A stretch of DNA of 64,000 nucleotides, from the NCBI GenBank assembly GCA_964036275.1, contig OZ038436.1:14411904-14475903 (forward strand), read 5' to 3'. This DNA is from Litoditis marina (taxonomy: Eukaryota > Nematoda > Chromadorea > Rhabditida > Rhabditidae). The notes beneath the pieces are model-generated. The model was not told the DNA's origin. It saw only the letters and a program-made list of their open reading frames with translations, and ran no database searches. The position numbers were made by a program, and so were the translations under genes. Within the stretch, counting starts at the first letter, position 1. Each line of letters begins with the position of its first letter. This document shows positions 37,028 through 54,200 of the stretch, piece by piece.

Positions 37028-38573
37028 AGTGGGCGACGATTCAGCTAAAACCGATTCAGCTTGCAAGGTAAATAGGGGACTTTTCAGCTAACACGTTTTA
37101 ACCTCGGACTTTTCAGCTAGTACCGTTTTAAGCTTGGACTTTTCAGCTAAAACGGATTCAGCTTGGACCATTGCGCTAGTACCGTTTTAAGCTCGGACTT
37201 TTCAGCTAAAACTTATTCAGCTTGGACTTTTCAGCTAAAACTTATTCAGCTTGGACTTTTCAGCTAAAACTGATTCAGCTTGGCCTTTTCAGCTAAAACT
37301 ATTCAGCTTGGACTTTTCAGCTAAAACTGATTCAGCTTGGCCTTTTCAGCTAAAACTATTCAGCTTGGACTTTTCAGCTAAAACTGATTCAGCTTGGACT
37401 TTTCAGCTAAAACTGATTCAGCTTGGACTTTTCAGCTGAAATCTATTCAGCTAAAACAAAATTTTAAGAAAAAAAGTTTCATGCACGCGACGCGACAAGA
37501 ATGTCAACACAGGAACTTGGGAATGAAACTTCGGGAACAGGGGTAGTTGATGACGCTGATTTCGAACATGGACATAATGTTAAAGGTGGTGGAGGGCTAA
37601 AGTATCATGGTGGCCAAAACTAGTATTTTCAAACCAAACTTTCGGGAATGGGGTAATAGATCATGGGGATTACGAATATCGATACGGGGTTAAAGGTGGT
37701 GTGAAGCTAAAATAATAATCTTCCAAATTCGTTTATATTGGGTCAAAATTCCAGAGAAGGGGAAGTTAACGATAGGGAACTCGAATATCCACATGACGTT
37801 AAAGGTGACCGGCTCCAAAAAATATTTTTTTCAAATTCATTTTTAAGGGTAAGCTGGGGCCTCGTGTTGTGGTCGTCGAGCACTGGGCGCTAATGGTACT
37901 GCGCTGCGCATATTATATGAAAGAGAAGAAGACGAAGATAGGGAAAAACTGAATTCGGAAAAATATTTTTTGAGTCCGGTCACCTTTAACGTCATGTCGA
38001 TATTCGAGTTCCCTATCGTCAACTACCCCTTCTCTGGAGGTTTTGATTTATACGTTAGCTCCCACCACTTTTAACCCCGTATCGATATTCGTAATCCCCA
38101 TGATCGATTACCCCATTCCCGAAAGTTTGGTCCGAAAATACTAGTTTTGGCCACCATGATACTTTAGCCCCCCACCACCTTTAACATTATGTCCATGTTC
38201 GAAATCAATTTTTTGCTTTAGCTGAATAGATTTTAGCTAAAAAGTCCAAGCTAAATGAGTTTTAGCTGAATAAGTTTTAGCTGAAAAGTCCAAGCTGAAT
38301 AAGTTTTAGCTGAAAAGTCCAAGCTGAATCAGTCTTAGCTGAAAAGTCCAAGCTGAATAAGTTTTAGCTGAAAAGTCCAAGCTGAATAAGTTTTAGCTGA
38401 AAAGTCCAAGCTGAATCAGTTTTAGCTGAAAAGTCCAAGCTTAAAACGGTACTAGCGCAATGGTCCAAGCTGAATCAGTTTTAGCTGAAAAGTCCGAGCT
38501 TAAAACGTGTTAGCTGAAAAGTCCCCTATTTACCTCGCAAGCTGAATAATTTTTAGCTGAATCGTCGCCCACT
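37028..38573. mobile_element. 1.5 kb fold-back element with opposed satellite arms (I)
   Basis: The outer ends match inverted (AGTGGGCGACGATTCAGCT). Left arm: about 410 bp of a roughly 30-bp tandem unit (GCTTGGACTTTTCAGCTAAA type, 37048-37457). Right arm: the same unit in the opposite direction (38218-38560). Inside these, further inverted segments match (37490-37850 against 37960-38210; for example GGGGATTACGAATATCGATA). Only about 100 bp in the middle is unpaired. There is no convincing protein frame. The open frame across 37251-37439 is the satellite itself. Confidence 0.88.
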
Positions 38574-39744
38574 CCGAAGAAAAGCATGTCAACACAGGGC
38601 AGTTTATTAGACATGTGGTGAAACATATAGCTGAAGTTCGTATGTTACGATTATACAACAAAGAAAACACAATACCACTTTTTCTGAAAGTTTTGTTATT
38701 TCAAGGAAAGGTTAAGCTAGAAGCTGAAATATTTATATTACATAATAAAAACAATGGGAAGTGAAATTGTGTACCACCAGCTCACTTTATAGTGAGAGAG
38801 GTTGCATACTGTTTCATTCATACATTAACTCACACAGTAAAAACCAGAGCCTCCAGTCTGTTGTTTGACGTGTGAGAATTTTCGGAAAGATAAGAAACTT
38901 TGTTTAGGCACATTTGTTCCATCAAACACTCAGCAAACAAATCTGGAGATTTATTATTCAAAAGACAATGATGGGAAAGTTGAACCGCGGAATATAGGAT
39001 TCCGACAACTATAGTTTTGGTTGGAAGTTAAATTTGCAACTTTTTTTTCTAACTACTGCTTACATTGGTTCATAGGACACTTGCGAGTGGGTTTTCCTAC
39101 TGACATATCGAAAATGTGGCACTTCAAACGGCTGGAATGGAATATTTCAGCAGCTTCTGGTGTACGATTGTTAGCAGTGTAAAATGGATGGACTTGAAAC
39201 AACCAGAAAATCTTCAACGAGCAAACTAGAACGTTCAACAAGAAGCTTTTCAACATCCGAAACGAGAAATATGAACGAAAAACTCCAAGATTTCCCTGTA
39301 AAATTGGAAGAAAAATTGTTTCGCAACTGCTGTTTCAAATCGACTTTACGTATTACACAATGTATTGAGTGTTAATTATCTATCTTTCGGCAACTTAGAA
39401 GCTAAGGGCTAGAGAGTAGAGATAGTCGAGTTCAATAATGCCGGCTAGAGACGCAGAGAGACTGCCTTATAGTTGTTCCCATTCTAGGTTGGTTGCCACG
39501 GAAGCACAATGACCAGCCCTAGCTGGTCCCCCTCGAAATTGACTAGAATTCTAGAAAGTATGCTCCTAATCTTATTTAATACGAAAAATATACGGTTGTT
39601 CTGATATATGATCACTAACTACGCAGATAGAGGAAAAAGGTCAACAATGGGAAGATGGATTCAGAAGGTTTAGCAGATTTTACAACTATGGTGTCGATTC
39701 TGAAAATGTATTCAGGGACATTCCTATATAGCAGGTGGCCAATC

Positions 39745-39820
39745 TTCGTTGTAGTTTGCTACCGGTATTCGCCAGTATACACATTTCGACCGGAAGAGAA
39801 CCGGATCAAACTACAAACAC
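39745..39820. repeat. family B element
   Basis: TTCGTTGTAGTTTGCTACCG ... CCGGATCAAACTACAAACAC. Confidence 0.75.
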
Positions 39821-40235
39821 TGCAGTGCAAAGCATCAAACCCCGTGTTTAGTTTGTGGGGAGAGGGTCAGAAACATACAGATAAAACGTTCTACTGGGGG
39901 TACCTGAATAGAGGCATTCAGAATTGTTGAGAAGATTTCAAAATTATGAGTTCTTCTTCTGAGCTGAATTTTACTTTTTCTGAGCTCTAGGAGCTCTGCG
40001 TTCTGAGTTGAGTTCTGAGAATTCTGAGCAATGCTTAGCAGAGATTTGTGAGTATAGCAATGAACTTGAAGCCATTTTTATCAGTCATTCAGTTTTGTGT
40101 TTTCAAACCTTTGTAATCGTTTTTATAATACCAAAATTCTGGTAGGATTATTTTGTTTTGCTCGGCTGTTGAATTGTATTGCTATCCAGGTATCATGTTA
40201 TGTCAATACAACAAATTTGAATACGCACACTTTAT

Positions 40236-40839
40236 TCAAGGGTTGTACTCGATGGGGAGGTTCTTTCTGCGGACCATTCCGTCTCCCTGGAACCATTCCC
40301 TGCGGAACTGCTTGGCAGCTCCATCGGGGGTGTTGGTCCACTCGATGGTGATACGGTCGTTGTTGGTGTCCTCCTGTCCGTAGGCGAAGGCGTCGCAAGA
40401 CACAGCCATGAGGATGGCCTCCTTGGGGTCGAGAACTCCGCTTCCGGGGTCAACACCAAGACGCTTCATGTTGGTCGTCTTGATGGCCCATCCGATACGG
40501 CGAGCAGAAGAGTTCACGATCTGGAAATAAGAGAGTGGGCAGCAGCAGTGAAAGGAATAAAAAAAGAAAAAAAGGAGAAAAAAGAAAAGCCCGAGAAGAA
40601 AAAGGCAGCAAGACAGAGACAGACAGGTATAGAGAGGAAAGGAGAGACAGAGATACAGAGTGAGTGAGAGCAAAAGACAGAGATACGGAAAGTATGTCAG
40701 AGAGAAAGAAAGAGAGATAGATAGAGAAGGAATCTAATACCTTGATGTGGTAGGTGTGCTTGTCATCGTAGGGGGCGTTGAAGACGATCTTCGTGCCGGG
40801 CTGGGTGAGGATATCTCCGGGAGGGACAGATTGGGCCAT
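40236..40839 (-). CDS. msp: major sperm protein (MSP), copy 1
   Basis: Major sperm protein polymerises into the filaments that push the crawling nematode sperm pseudopod and also signals to oocytes. Exons 40839-40741 and 40520-40236, joined at HTYHIK / IVNSSARR, give 127 residues, the standard MSP length. The start [10 protein letters not shown], the middle [20 protein letters not shown] and the end [12 protein letters not shown] are near-invariant MSP stretches. The start was chosen at 40839 (MAQSV), not the upstream in-frame ATG at 40863, because all MSPs begin this way and the TATA box lies 38 bp above. The 220-bp intron is GA-rich on the plus strand. Nearly identical to the gene at 50092-50746. 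Confidence 0.96.
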
Positions 40840-40855
40840 TGCTGCTGCGATGTGA

Positions 40856-40884
40856 CTAACCAATGGAAGCAGCCCGCTTTTATA
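40856..40884 (-). promoter_or_regulatory. TATA box and CCAAT-like motif of MSP copy 1
   Basis: On the minus strand TATAAAAG (40884-40877) lies 38 bp above the ATG, with CCATTGGTTAG between them. The same TATAAAAG sits at the same distance from the second MSP start, and the leader CACATCGCAGCAGCA is identical in both. Confidence 0.7.
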
Positions 40885-41321
40885 CCAGAAAAACCGTATG
40901 CAAATTAGTTTTCTCGTTCGTTTTCCAGCTCAGTTTTCGCAGTGTCCACTCTTTCCAACGGGTTTCAACGCGAAAATTGGCAAACCGTGCGGAATTGCAC
41001 GTATTTTCTTGGGCAAAACCAGTTTTGACTGGGAAACTCGTTTGCCATTTCAACGAGTAAGATGAAAAAACGGGTCAGGAAACTTCCAGAAAACTGAGAG
41101 AGAGAGAACAATTTTGCAAAATGTGGTTTAAAAGTTTTCGAAAAATCTACTCATTTCGATTTTGTAAGCAATCCAACTAGGAACTCACGAAAAAAAATGT
41201 TTTCGTATGAGTTTATTTCGAAGTTTTGTTCTTTTTGCTCATATTTATTTTTCGTATTGTGGGTTTTTTTTCACAGAAAATGAATTTCGGGCAGAGTAAC
41301 CAGCAGATTTCCAAGTGAATT

Positions 41322-41512
41322 TATAGTCATCGCTAACGAAAGGCGGGAGGTTACGGTATATCTCAATTTCCGCTGTGTACGAGCAGATGTCTCCGTTTCC
41401 AGGACCTGTGGTTGACGTACTCTCGTAGCGCAGTGGTGAGCGCCCTGCTACGCATAATTTGCCCGTAGGTTCGATTCCGACGAGAGACAAAAGTTCATAA
41501 GTTTGGCACCTA
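41322..41512 (+). mobile_element. family D element with tRNA-like core, copy 5
   Basis: Shell CGAAAGGCGGGAGGTTACGG ... AAGTTTGGCACC. Core with A box CGTAGCGCAGTGGTGAGCGC and B box GTAGGTTCGATTCCGACG, resembling the copy at 10564 more than those at 13681 or 21047. Confidence 0.8.
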
Positions 41513-41700
41513 GAATGAACTTTTTCTTCCTTCGTATTGCGACCAAAGACAACGAGATCAAACTACAAATACAACAGGACAAGGCAATGTTCACCGCATA
41601 GACTTGTTTTCAGAAAACTATGCTTTGCTTCATACATTTTTAATTTTGAGACACTTTGACAATGTTTCTGGAAGCCTACTGGCATTTTAGTAACTTCGTA

Positions 41701-41908
41701 GAACTTCAATGGTGGGGGGTCAAACTTCAACGAGTGGGGGGCTGAACTTCAATACCGGAAATGTTTACTTTTTACCCCCCACCCTCAAACTTTTCTATTG
41801 CAAGTGATACATTGAATTATCCCCCAACGGTGGGGGGGGGGGGTCAAACTACAATTCCCCAAACGCAATACCAATTCAGAAAGGTGGGGGTAAAAAGTCA
41901 ATGTTCCC
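41701..41908. repeat. family J G/C-run repeat, copy 1
   Basis: About 208 bp with repeated GTGGGGGG and CCCCCCAC runs and GTCAAACTACAATTCCCC. A near-identical copy lies at 55858-56067. The G runs could form quadruplexes. Confidence 0.85.
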
Positions 41909-42191
41909 CCCTTTTTTCAGGTGTGAAAAATAATTTACCATTTTTGTTAGGCTTTCAGGTTTTTGGGTTCCGTAACGATTCTAGAGTTTTCAGTTCCAGA
42001 CGCTTACGTGTTTTCTGTGAAAACCAGAGTCGGCAGACGCGGTTAAAAAACGGTAAAAACCGGAAAACCTGTCAAACTGAATACCGGAAAACCCTGAAAA
42101 CCCGTGAACGGTGTTTCCAGACTTCACGTCTACGTCTTCTTGGAGGGAAACTGCCTCCTTCCATTCATTGTCAATTTCTGCTCCAGTGAAG

Positions 42192-48381
<6,190 letters not shown>

Positions 48382-48453
48382 GAAACGGATTCACATCACA
48401 TCAACATATCAACCGGTCATCTAGATACAATGTTTGATCTGTAGCGAAATCGA

Positions 48454-48459
48454 AATAAA
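48454..48459 (+). terminator. poly(A) signal AATAAA of the kinase gene
   Basis: AATAAA lies 73 bases after the kinase stop codon, followed by T-rich sequence. Confidence 0.7.
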
Positions 48460-48717
48460 TGTGAATATCCCATCTTCCTAATTTGTTTTGTTTTTTGTTT
48501 TCGCTGTTTTGCAGTGTTCTGCTTTAGTTCCGTTTCTAACGAAACTTAGCTGATGGTATGAATCAATTGAATTTGAAAGAGTATCAATGATTAAAATGAA
48601 TCTCAAAATTGATTTCGGAACTATTTTGTTTGAAGATAAAAGTTACGATAACTATGAAATTTGCTTCATAATGCAAACTTGAAACTTTTGAATCGGGCAA
48701 TGATTGTAGTATAGAAT

Positions 48718-48883
48718 CAGAATCGATTGTTGAATCTTTTCAGAATTGTCAGAATCGTCTTGATTTTTTTAGAATTGTCAGAATCGATCGTTGAATCTTT
48801 TCAGAATTGTCAGAATCGATTGTTGATTTTTTTTTGAATTGTCAGAATCGATCGTTGAATCTTTTCAGAATTGTCAGAATAAT
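48718..48883. repeat. tandem repeat of GAATTGTCAGAATCGAT type
   Basis: Five head-to-tail units, about 30-45 bp each, built from AGAATTGTCAGAATCGATCG and GTTGAATCTTTTC. Confidence 0.88.
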
Positions 48884-49037
48884 CTATATCTGCCTAATCT
48901 CAATTCCATCAACTCTCAACGAGCCATCTCTTCTCCTTCGTATACGGTAATCTCGCTTGTCGCGTCTTCACATTAAAACTCTTGTCGCTCTCGAGAGAAC
49001 ATCAATGATTACAAAAATGGAAGGGTTATAGCACACA

Positions 49038-49275
49038 TATACTCTGTATCACCACACGATGTCCTCCTACAGTAATCCGTCAAATATTCAGGACGCGTCC
49101 TTCTAACGAATGATTCATTATCTTGGTTTCAAACTTTCAGAGTTTATAGTAATAAAGGTGCAGACGACACTACCGAAATTCGGGAAAAAACCCAAAAACG
49201 CCTACCTACCAAACTTTGATCTGGAAGTTTGAGCACATTTCTGTAGGAGGTTATAAGTGAGTGAAACAAACTATA
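49038..49275. mobile_element. family E MITE-like element, copy 2
   Basis: Ends TATACTCTGTATCACC and, inverted, TATAGTTTGTTTCACTC. Same internal blocks as 24616-24849 (GGTGCAGACGACACTACC, AACTTTGATCTGGAAGTT). Confidence 0.8.
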
Positions 49276-49363
49276 CCCTCTCACGCTTTCTCTCGCACCC
49301 CCACCGCCTGCTGTCTCCTCTGCGTCTCTGCTGGATGAGTATAGGAGCGAGAACTCTTTAGAG

Positions 49364-49437
49364 GGTAGCCCATGGCGCAGTCGGTAGTATGGCCGATCCC
49401 CATGCGGGAGGATAACAGTTCGACTCCGGGTGCCGTC
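49364..49437 (+). other. tRNA-like module (pseudo-tRNA)
   Basis: A-box-like TGGCGCAGTCGGTAG and B-box-like CAGTTCGACTCC at tRNA spacing, ending GGGTGCCGTC. Acceptor and T stems pair poorly, so this is probably a tRNA-derived repeat head. Confidence 0.55.
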
Positions 49438-49562
49438 AAAATTTTTGTCATTCCAATTTAGCTTAGTGCTTTGCTTTTTACAGTCGAACTCAGGCAATAA
49501 AATAGAAATAAAAGAGTTGAAGACTCATGTTAGACGAGTTTTAACATTTTTATTATTATTAA

Positions 49563-49985
49563 ATGACTACGGTTAGTCTCCGAATAGACCTGAAGCCATT
49601 AAAAAATCCAGATCTCCTGAATCTTGTTAAAGTACTAGAATCAAGAATTGCCGAGGTATTCTTATGCGTGACTCTCCCGGATAAGATACTACCAAGAGAA
49701 GTTGGAATTGTTAATTCGGATTCTACTTCAGAAAGTGGAACTCATTGGGTCTGTTACTCTAAGAATAAAAATGAGTGATATTACTGTTTTGGCTTTGATC
49801 CACCATTAGACCATTTGATATTTGAAAAATAGAAAAGATAGAAACAACTTTCAACTTTCCAAATTCAAAAAATTTAAAACTCATCATTGTGGTTATTACT
49901 GTGTTCTCAATTTGAAATTCCTAGATACAAACATCTTTACAAACACATTGTTTGTATTAACAATGTTGTTTAATATACAGGGTGA
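49563..49985 (+). pseudogene. decayed adenain-like cysteine protease, probably Maverick/Polinton
   Basis: A plus-strand frame from 49563 carries an EVGIVNSDS...GTHWVCYS block, stops at 49779, and reads on after that stop as a FGFDPP segment. About 150 bp later another frame shows a HHCGYYC block. The family (adenovirus endopeptidase-like proteases carried by Maverick/Polinton elements) has GTHW with the catalytic His, then a FDSFG..PP strand, then a CG.LC-type block with the catalytic Cys. At least two stops and a frame change show it is dead. No polymerase, integrase or capsid gene is seen nearby, so it is an isolated relic. Moderate certainty on class. Confidence 0.5.
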
Positions 49986-50091
49986 ACGAGCCGGAAAACG
50001 TTGCGTTGTAGCTCTCGAACTAACTCGCTAAATAGTTACGTTACGTAGCTTGCACAAGGTTCAATGGAGAAAATTCGAAATACATCTTTAT

Positions 50092-50746
50092 TCAAGGGTT
50101 GTACTCGATGGGGAGGTTCTTTCTGCGGACCATTCCGTCTCCCTGGAACCATTCTCTGCGGAACTGCTTGGCAGCTCCATCGGGGGTGTTGGTCCACTCG
50201 ATGGTGATACGGTCGTTGTTGGTGTCCTCCTGTCCGTAGGCGAAGGCGTCGCAAGACACAGCCATGAGGATGGCCTCCTTGGGGTCGAGAACTCCGCTTC
50301 CGGGGTCAACACCAAGACGCTTCATGTTGGTCGTCTTGATGGCCCATCCGATACGGCGAGCAGACGAGTTCACGATCTGGAAATTAGAGAGTGTGCTCCC
50401 GCAGTGAAAGGAATAAGAGTGAGAAGGATAAGGAAAGGAGAAAGGAGAGAAAAAGCAAAACCCGAGAAAATAAAACAGCGAGACAGAGACAGGTATAGAG
50501 AGAGAATGAGAGACAGAGATACATAGTGAGTGAGAGCAAAAGACAGATGTCAGAGATAGAGCGAAAGATAAAGAGAGACAGAGAAAGAAGGGAAGAGAGA
50601 GTTGGAGAAAATGAAAAAGAGAGAGAGGGGAGTGAGAGATTTAGTACCTTGATGTGGTAGGTGTGCTTGTCATCGTAGGGGGCGTTGAAGACGATCTTCG
50701 TGCCGGGCTGGGTGAGGATATCTCCGGGAGGGACAGATTGGGCCAT
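50092..50746 (-). CDS. msp: major sperm protein (MSP), copy 2
   Basis: Exons 50746-50648 and 50376-50092 encode 127 residues, apparently the same protein as copy 1. I saw no residue difference, and only scattered base changes in the coding part. The splice position after HTYHIK is the same and the intron is again GA-rich on the plus strand but about 50 bp longer, with several shared blocks. The identical leader and TATA box spacing show that the duplicated unit included the core promoter. It faces away from the phosphatase gene at 51234. Confidence 0.96.
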
Positions 50747-50783
50747 TGCTGCTGCGATGTGGATTTCTACTCTCCGGACTTCT

Positions 50784-50791
50784 CTTTTATA
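50784..50791 (-). promoter_or_regulatory. TATA box of MSP copy 2
   Basis: TATAAAAG on the minus strand, 38 bp above the ATG, the same spacing as in copy 1, with the same leader CACATCGCAGCAGCA. The sequence above it differs from copy 1. Confidence 0.7.
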
Positions 50792-51233
50792 CTCATTTTC
50801 CTGTATAAAATAAACGAACGGTCAGCTGGAAACGCGTTTTAACGGGGCTCTCAAGAATTATCTCAAACAAAGAGCTCACTTTTCAAGAAAACGTGAGAAC
50901 TGGTCTGTCTAGAGTTGGCACGTTTTCAGGCAAAGCACGTAAATTAACTCCATTTCATTTCGCACATCCTACCGGGCGGCTCTATTTGAGGTTGGTTTTT
51001 CACATTCTGCTACCCAGTTCATTTTCTACTTTTCTACTTTTTCTTTCTACTTTCTTTTTCTTTTCTTTTTTCTACTGCTACTTTTTCGTTGTACGAACCA
51101 CCAAGTTTGTTGGTTTTGTGTTTTTCATTGCTATGTCCTATGTGGACTAATATAGTATAAAAAATTCAGTGGGGGGTTGTAAATAGAAAGTTCACTTCTA
51201 TTTTAAGTACATTTCATAAAACTTTCTCTAGGG
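50792..51233. other. divergent intergenic region, MSP copy 2 / phosphatase
   Basis: About 440 bp between two genes read outward, so promoters of both lie here. A pyrimidine-rich block (about 51010-51090) precedes the phosphatase, and a TTCTCTAG acceptor ends at 51231, two bases before its ATG. No other motif is clear. Confidence 0.6.
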
Positions 51234-54200
51234 ATGTCTCGTCTCGATGTTGATGACCTAATTTGTCGTATTCTCAACTCCGGAACTCCCGGAAACTCGC
51301 TGGTAACCACTGTGAAAGAAGCCGAGTTACACGCACTTTGTGCGTACGCAAGGTGATAGTTTACCTTTTTTCTCGTTTCGCAATGCAGTTGTAGTTCTCG
51401 TCCATCTGTCTTCTCATGAGAAAGACCGTGCGATCTTCTCATGAGGCTGTACCCGATGGCTGTCTATAAAGTGGGGTGTGTATTATAGAACCGGATCATC
51501 GTTGTAGTTTGATTCCGAAACACGCCGTAAATGACCACTTTTTACCAAAAATAGTGGAATTAAACTACAAACACGGCGCGGTGTGACGAAATACATCGTA
51601 GAGGCTTGCTTTGGAAAAAGCCAAGCCTATACCCCACCATCTCCCCAACTTCAATCCACACAAGTAGTGTCTCGATTAGTTTCGAGATGCATGAACACTT
51701 CTCCTTTCATACTTTCCTTACTGTATTTGTAGTTTGTATAATTACTTTTCAGAGGGGTGTTCCTCAGTCAGCCATCGCTGGTGGAAGTGGAGCCACCCAT
51801 CAAAATCTGCGGCGACACTCACGGACAGTTTGCAGGTTGGTATAGTCGCCATTTTCCCGATAAAGACAGCAGAGGGTTCAATTGATTGAGCGATGCAGGG
51901 CGAGCGGTCGTTGATTATCTGCCAGCAGTTGAGAGAGTTTGTAGATCAATGATACGCAGACGAACTGGCTGCTCGCCAAATCCCGCCCCTTACAAAATCG
52001 ATGGTATGGTGTCTACAACGGTTTGACAAATCCTATAGAACATAATTGCTGTCGCCCCACGAGGGTTGGCAGCGTATTATAAGTTACCAAGTTGTACATT
52101 GTACTTGTAGTTTGATCTCTATACACGTCATAGTTCACCAATTTCGCCAGACAAACAACGGGATCAAACTACAAATACAGTGGTATGGGGCAACGTACGT
52201 CGTATAAGTACTGTTCGGGAAGAGTGAACCTCATACTGTAAACTTGAATTCATAAGATGTAGAAACGTGTGTCTCCGATTTGTCTGCCCTTTTACTAACA
52301 GCACAGTTAGAGTGTATTGGTTGATACCAGTGAAATTAATTGAGGATCAAGGAACCAAAACATTTCACTATTATTTTCACATTCTGTAGTTTGTAGTTTA
52401 CCGTCATTTATTGATTTTCGCAGACGTGCAGCGTCTGTTCGACCGCGGTGGGTTTCCTCCTCTGGTCAACTATCTCTTCCTTGGCGACTACGTGGATAGA
52501 GGGCATCAGAACTTGGAATGCATCGCACTGTTTCTCTGTTACAAAGTACGGTCCGGAGTGGTTTTCTGCTGTGTTTGTAGTTTGATCTTTGCATGATAAT
52601 GTCTCCTAGGTGTAATATGGTACTCTGTGTGATATGCAGATTATGGTAGTAACTGTGACTTCTCAAAAAACTGATAAACATTCATATCAAAAATAATTGA
52701 CACCCTGTAAGAATTGGGAAAAATCAGAATAACATTAGAAAAATGTATTGAACGGCAGGTTGAATTAGTTGAAAGTTTGAGAGTATTTTGATTTTTGCCA
52801 CTTGAAAGTTGAAATGTTAAAACTGTAATTTCAGGTGAAATACCCGGGGAACTTCTTCCTGCTTCGGGGAAACCATGAGTGTGCGGCCATCAACAGAGTC
52901 TACGGCTTTTTCGAGGAGTGCAACAGAAGATATCAGAGCAATCGGCTGTGGATGGCCTTTCAGGTATATACGGTTCGCTATTTCCAGAGTAGGCCGGAAC
53001 GGTGTATGTTGCCCTGCCCTGAAATACTTGTAGTTTGATCCCGTTGCTTTTTCGTGAGTTACGACATTAAAGTTTGATTTCTATGCACTTCCTAACAGAC
53101 GAATCTCGAAAAAAAACACAGCTCTGTAGGGGGATCCACACCGTATACGGGGTAACAGAGGCTTCTACAATGAGGAACTAATTCTAATAGTTCACACCCA
53201 AACCTCTTCAAAGTCACTTATGGTAAAAGTCACGTAAGCCTCTCATGAGAGTGTAAGGATCACTACTTTTCCTGAATTCTGCTCTCTTCAGGACGTCTTC
53301 TGCACGATGCCTTTCTGTGGTCTCGTGGCGGCGAAGATTCTGTGCATGCACGGCGGTCTCTCCCCCAAACTGCGGTCGTTGGATCAGTTGCGTCAGATTA
53401 CTCGCCCCATCGATCCACCCAATCCCTCCCTTCATATCGATCTGTTGTGGGCAGATCCGGATGCTGGAACCAAGGTGCGATCAAATCTTCGTTGTACTTT
53501 GATCTCAGTTCAAGCCAAAACATACGATGTTCGACCGAAAAAGTAACGAGATCAAACGACAAACACAGTGTGATAGGGTCTCAGAACAAGCGTCGTTGAC
53601 AAACTGTAAATTACTGTTTATACAGCGTGGCTGTCATGGATATTGATTTTTGCCACTTGAAAGTTGAAATGTTAAAACTGTAATTTCAGGTGAAATACCC
53701 GGGGAACTTCTTCCTGCTTCGGGGAAACCATGAGTGTGCGGCCATCAACAGAGTCTACGGCTTTTTCGAGGAGTGCAACAGAAGATATCAGAGCAATCGG
53801 CTGTGGATGGCCTTTCAGGTATATACGGTTCGCTATTTCCAGAGTAGGCCGGAACGGTGTATGTTGCCCTGCCCTGAAATACTTGTAGTTTGATCCCGTT
53901 GCTTTTTCGTGAGTTACGACATTAAAGTTTGATTTCTATGCACTTCCTAACAGACGAATCTCGAAAAAAAACACAGCTCTGTAGGGGGATCCACACCGTA
54001 TACGGGGTAACAGAGGCTTCTACAATGAGGAACTAATTCTAATAGTTCACACCCAAACCTCTTCAAAGTCACTTATGGTAAAAGTCACGTAAGCCTCTCA
54101 TGAGAGTGTAAGGATCACTACTTTTCCTGAATTCTGCTCTCTTCAGGACGTCTTCTGCACGATGCCTTTCTGTGGTCTCGTGGCGGCGAAGATTCTGTGC

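Larger units (their letters stand above)
34921..40235. other. gene-free stretch between USP and the first MSP gene
   Basis: No gene recognised. It contains family B copies (36049-36150, 39745-39820), the fold-back element 37028-38573 and short open frames (35552-35836, 39184-39375 plus; 39053-39256 minus) that match no family I know and lack splice-linked partners. Regulatory sequence for the outward-facing USP gene may be here but is not identifiable. Confidence 0.6.
40885..42191. other. gap between MSP copy 1 and the kinase gene
   Basis: A divergent intergenic region shared by two genes read outward. It contains a D element (41322-41512), a family B fragment (about 41540-41620) and a J element (41701-41908). 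A CTGCTCCAG acceptor ends at 42186, five bases before the kinase ATG, consistent with trans-splicing. Confidence 0.65.
48382..50091. other. gap between the kinase gene and MSP copy 2
   Basis: The kinase and MSP copy 2 converge on this gap. It holds the kinase poly(A) signal, a tandem repeat (48718-48883), family E copy 2, a tRNA-like module and the decayed protease relic. No intact gene is seen. Confidence 0.65.

Noticed and set aside
37251..37439. a small repetitive secreted or structural protein
   Set aside because: The frame is simply the roughly 30-bp satellite read through; the opposite arm carries the same repeat inverted.
40540..40735. GA-rich MSP intron as coding sequence (Ser/Leu-rich on the minus strand)
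   Set aside because: Both MSP copies have GT...AG borders giving the exact 127-residue protein when it is removed.
40450..40863. longer MSP start at the upstream in-frame ATG
   Set aside because: All known MSPs begin MAQS-like and the upstream ATG would lie between the TATA box and the likely transcription start.
49364..49437. a functional tRNA gene
   Set aside because: Acceptor and T stems mispair; only box-like motifs remain.
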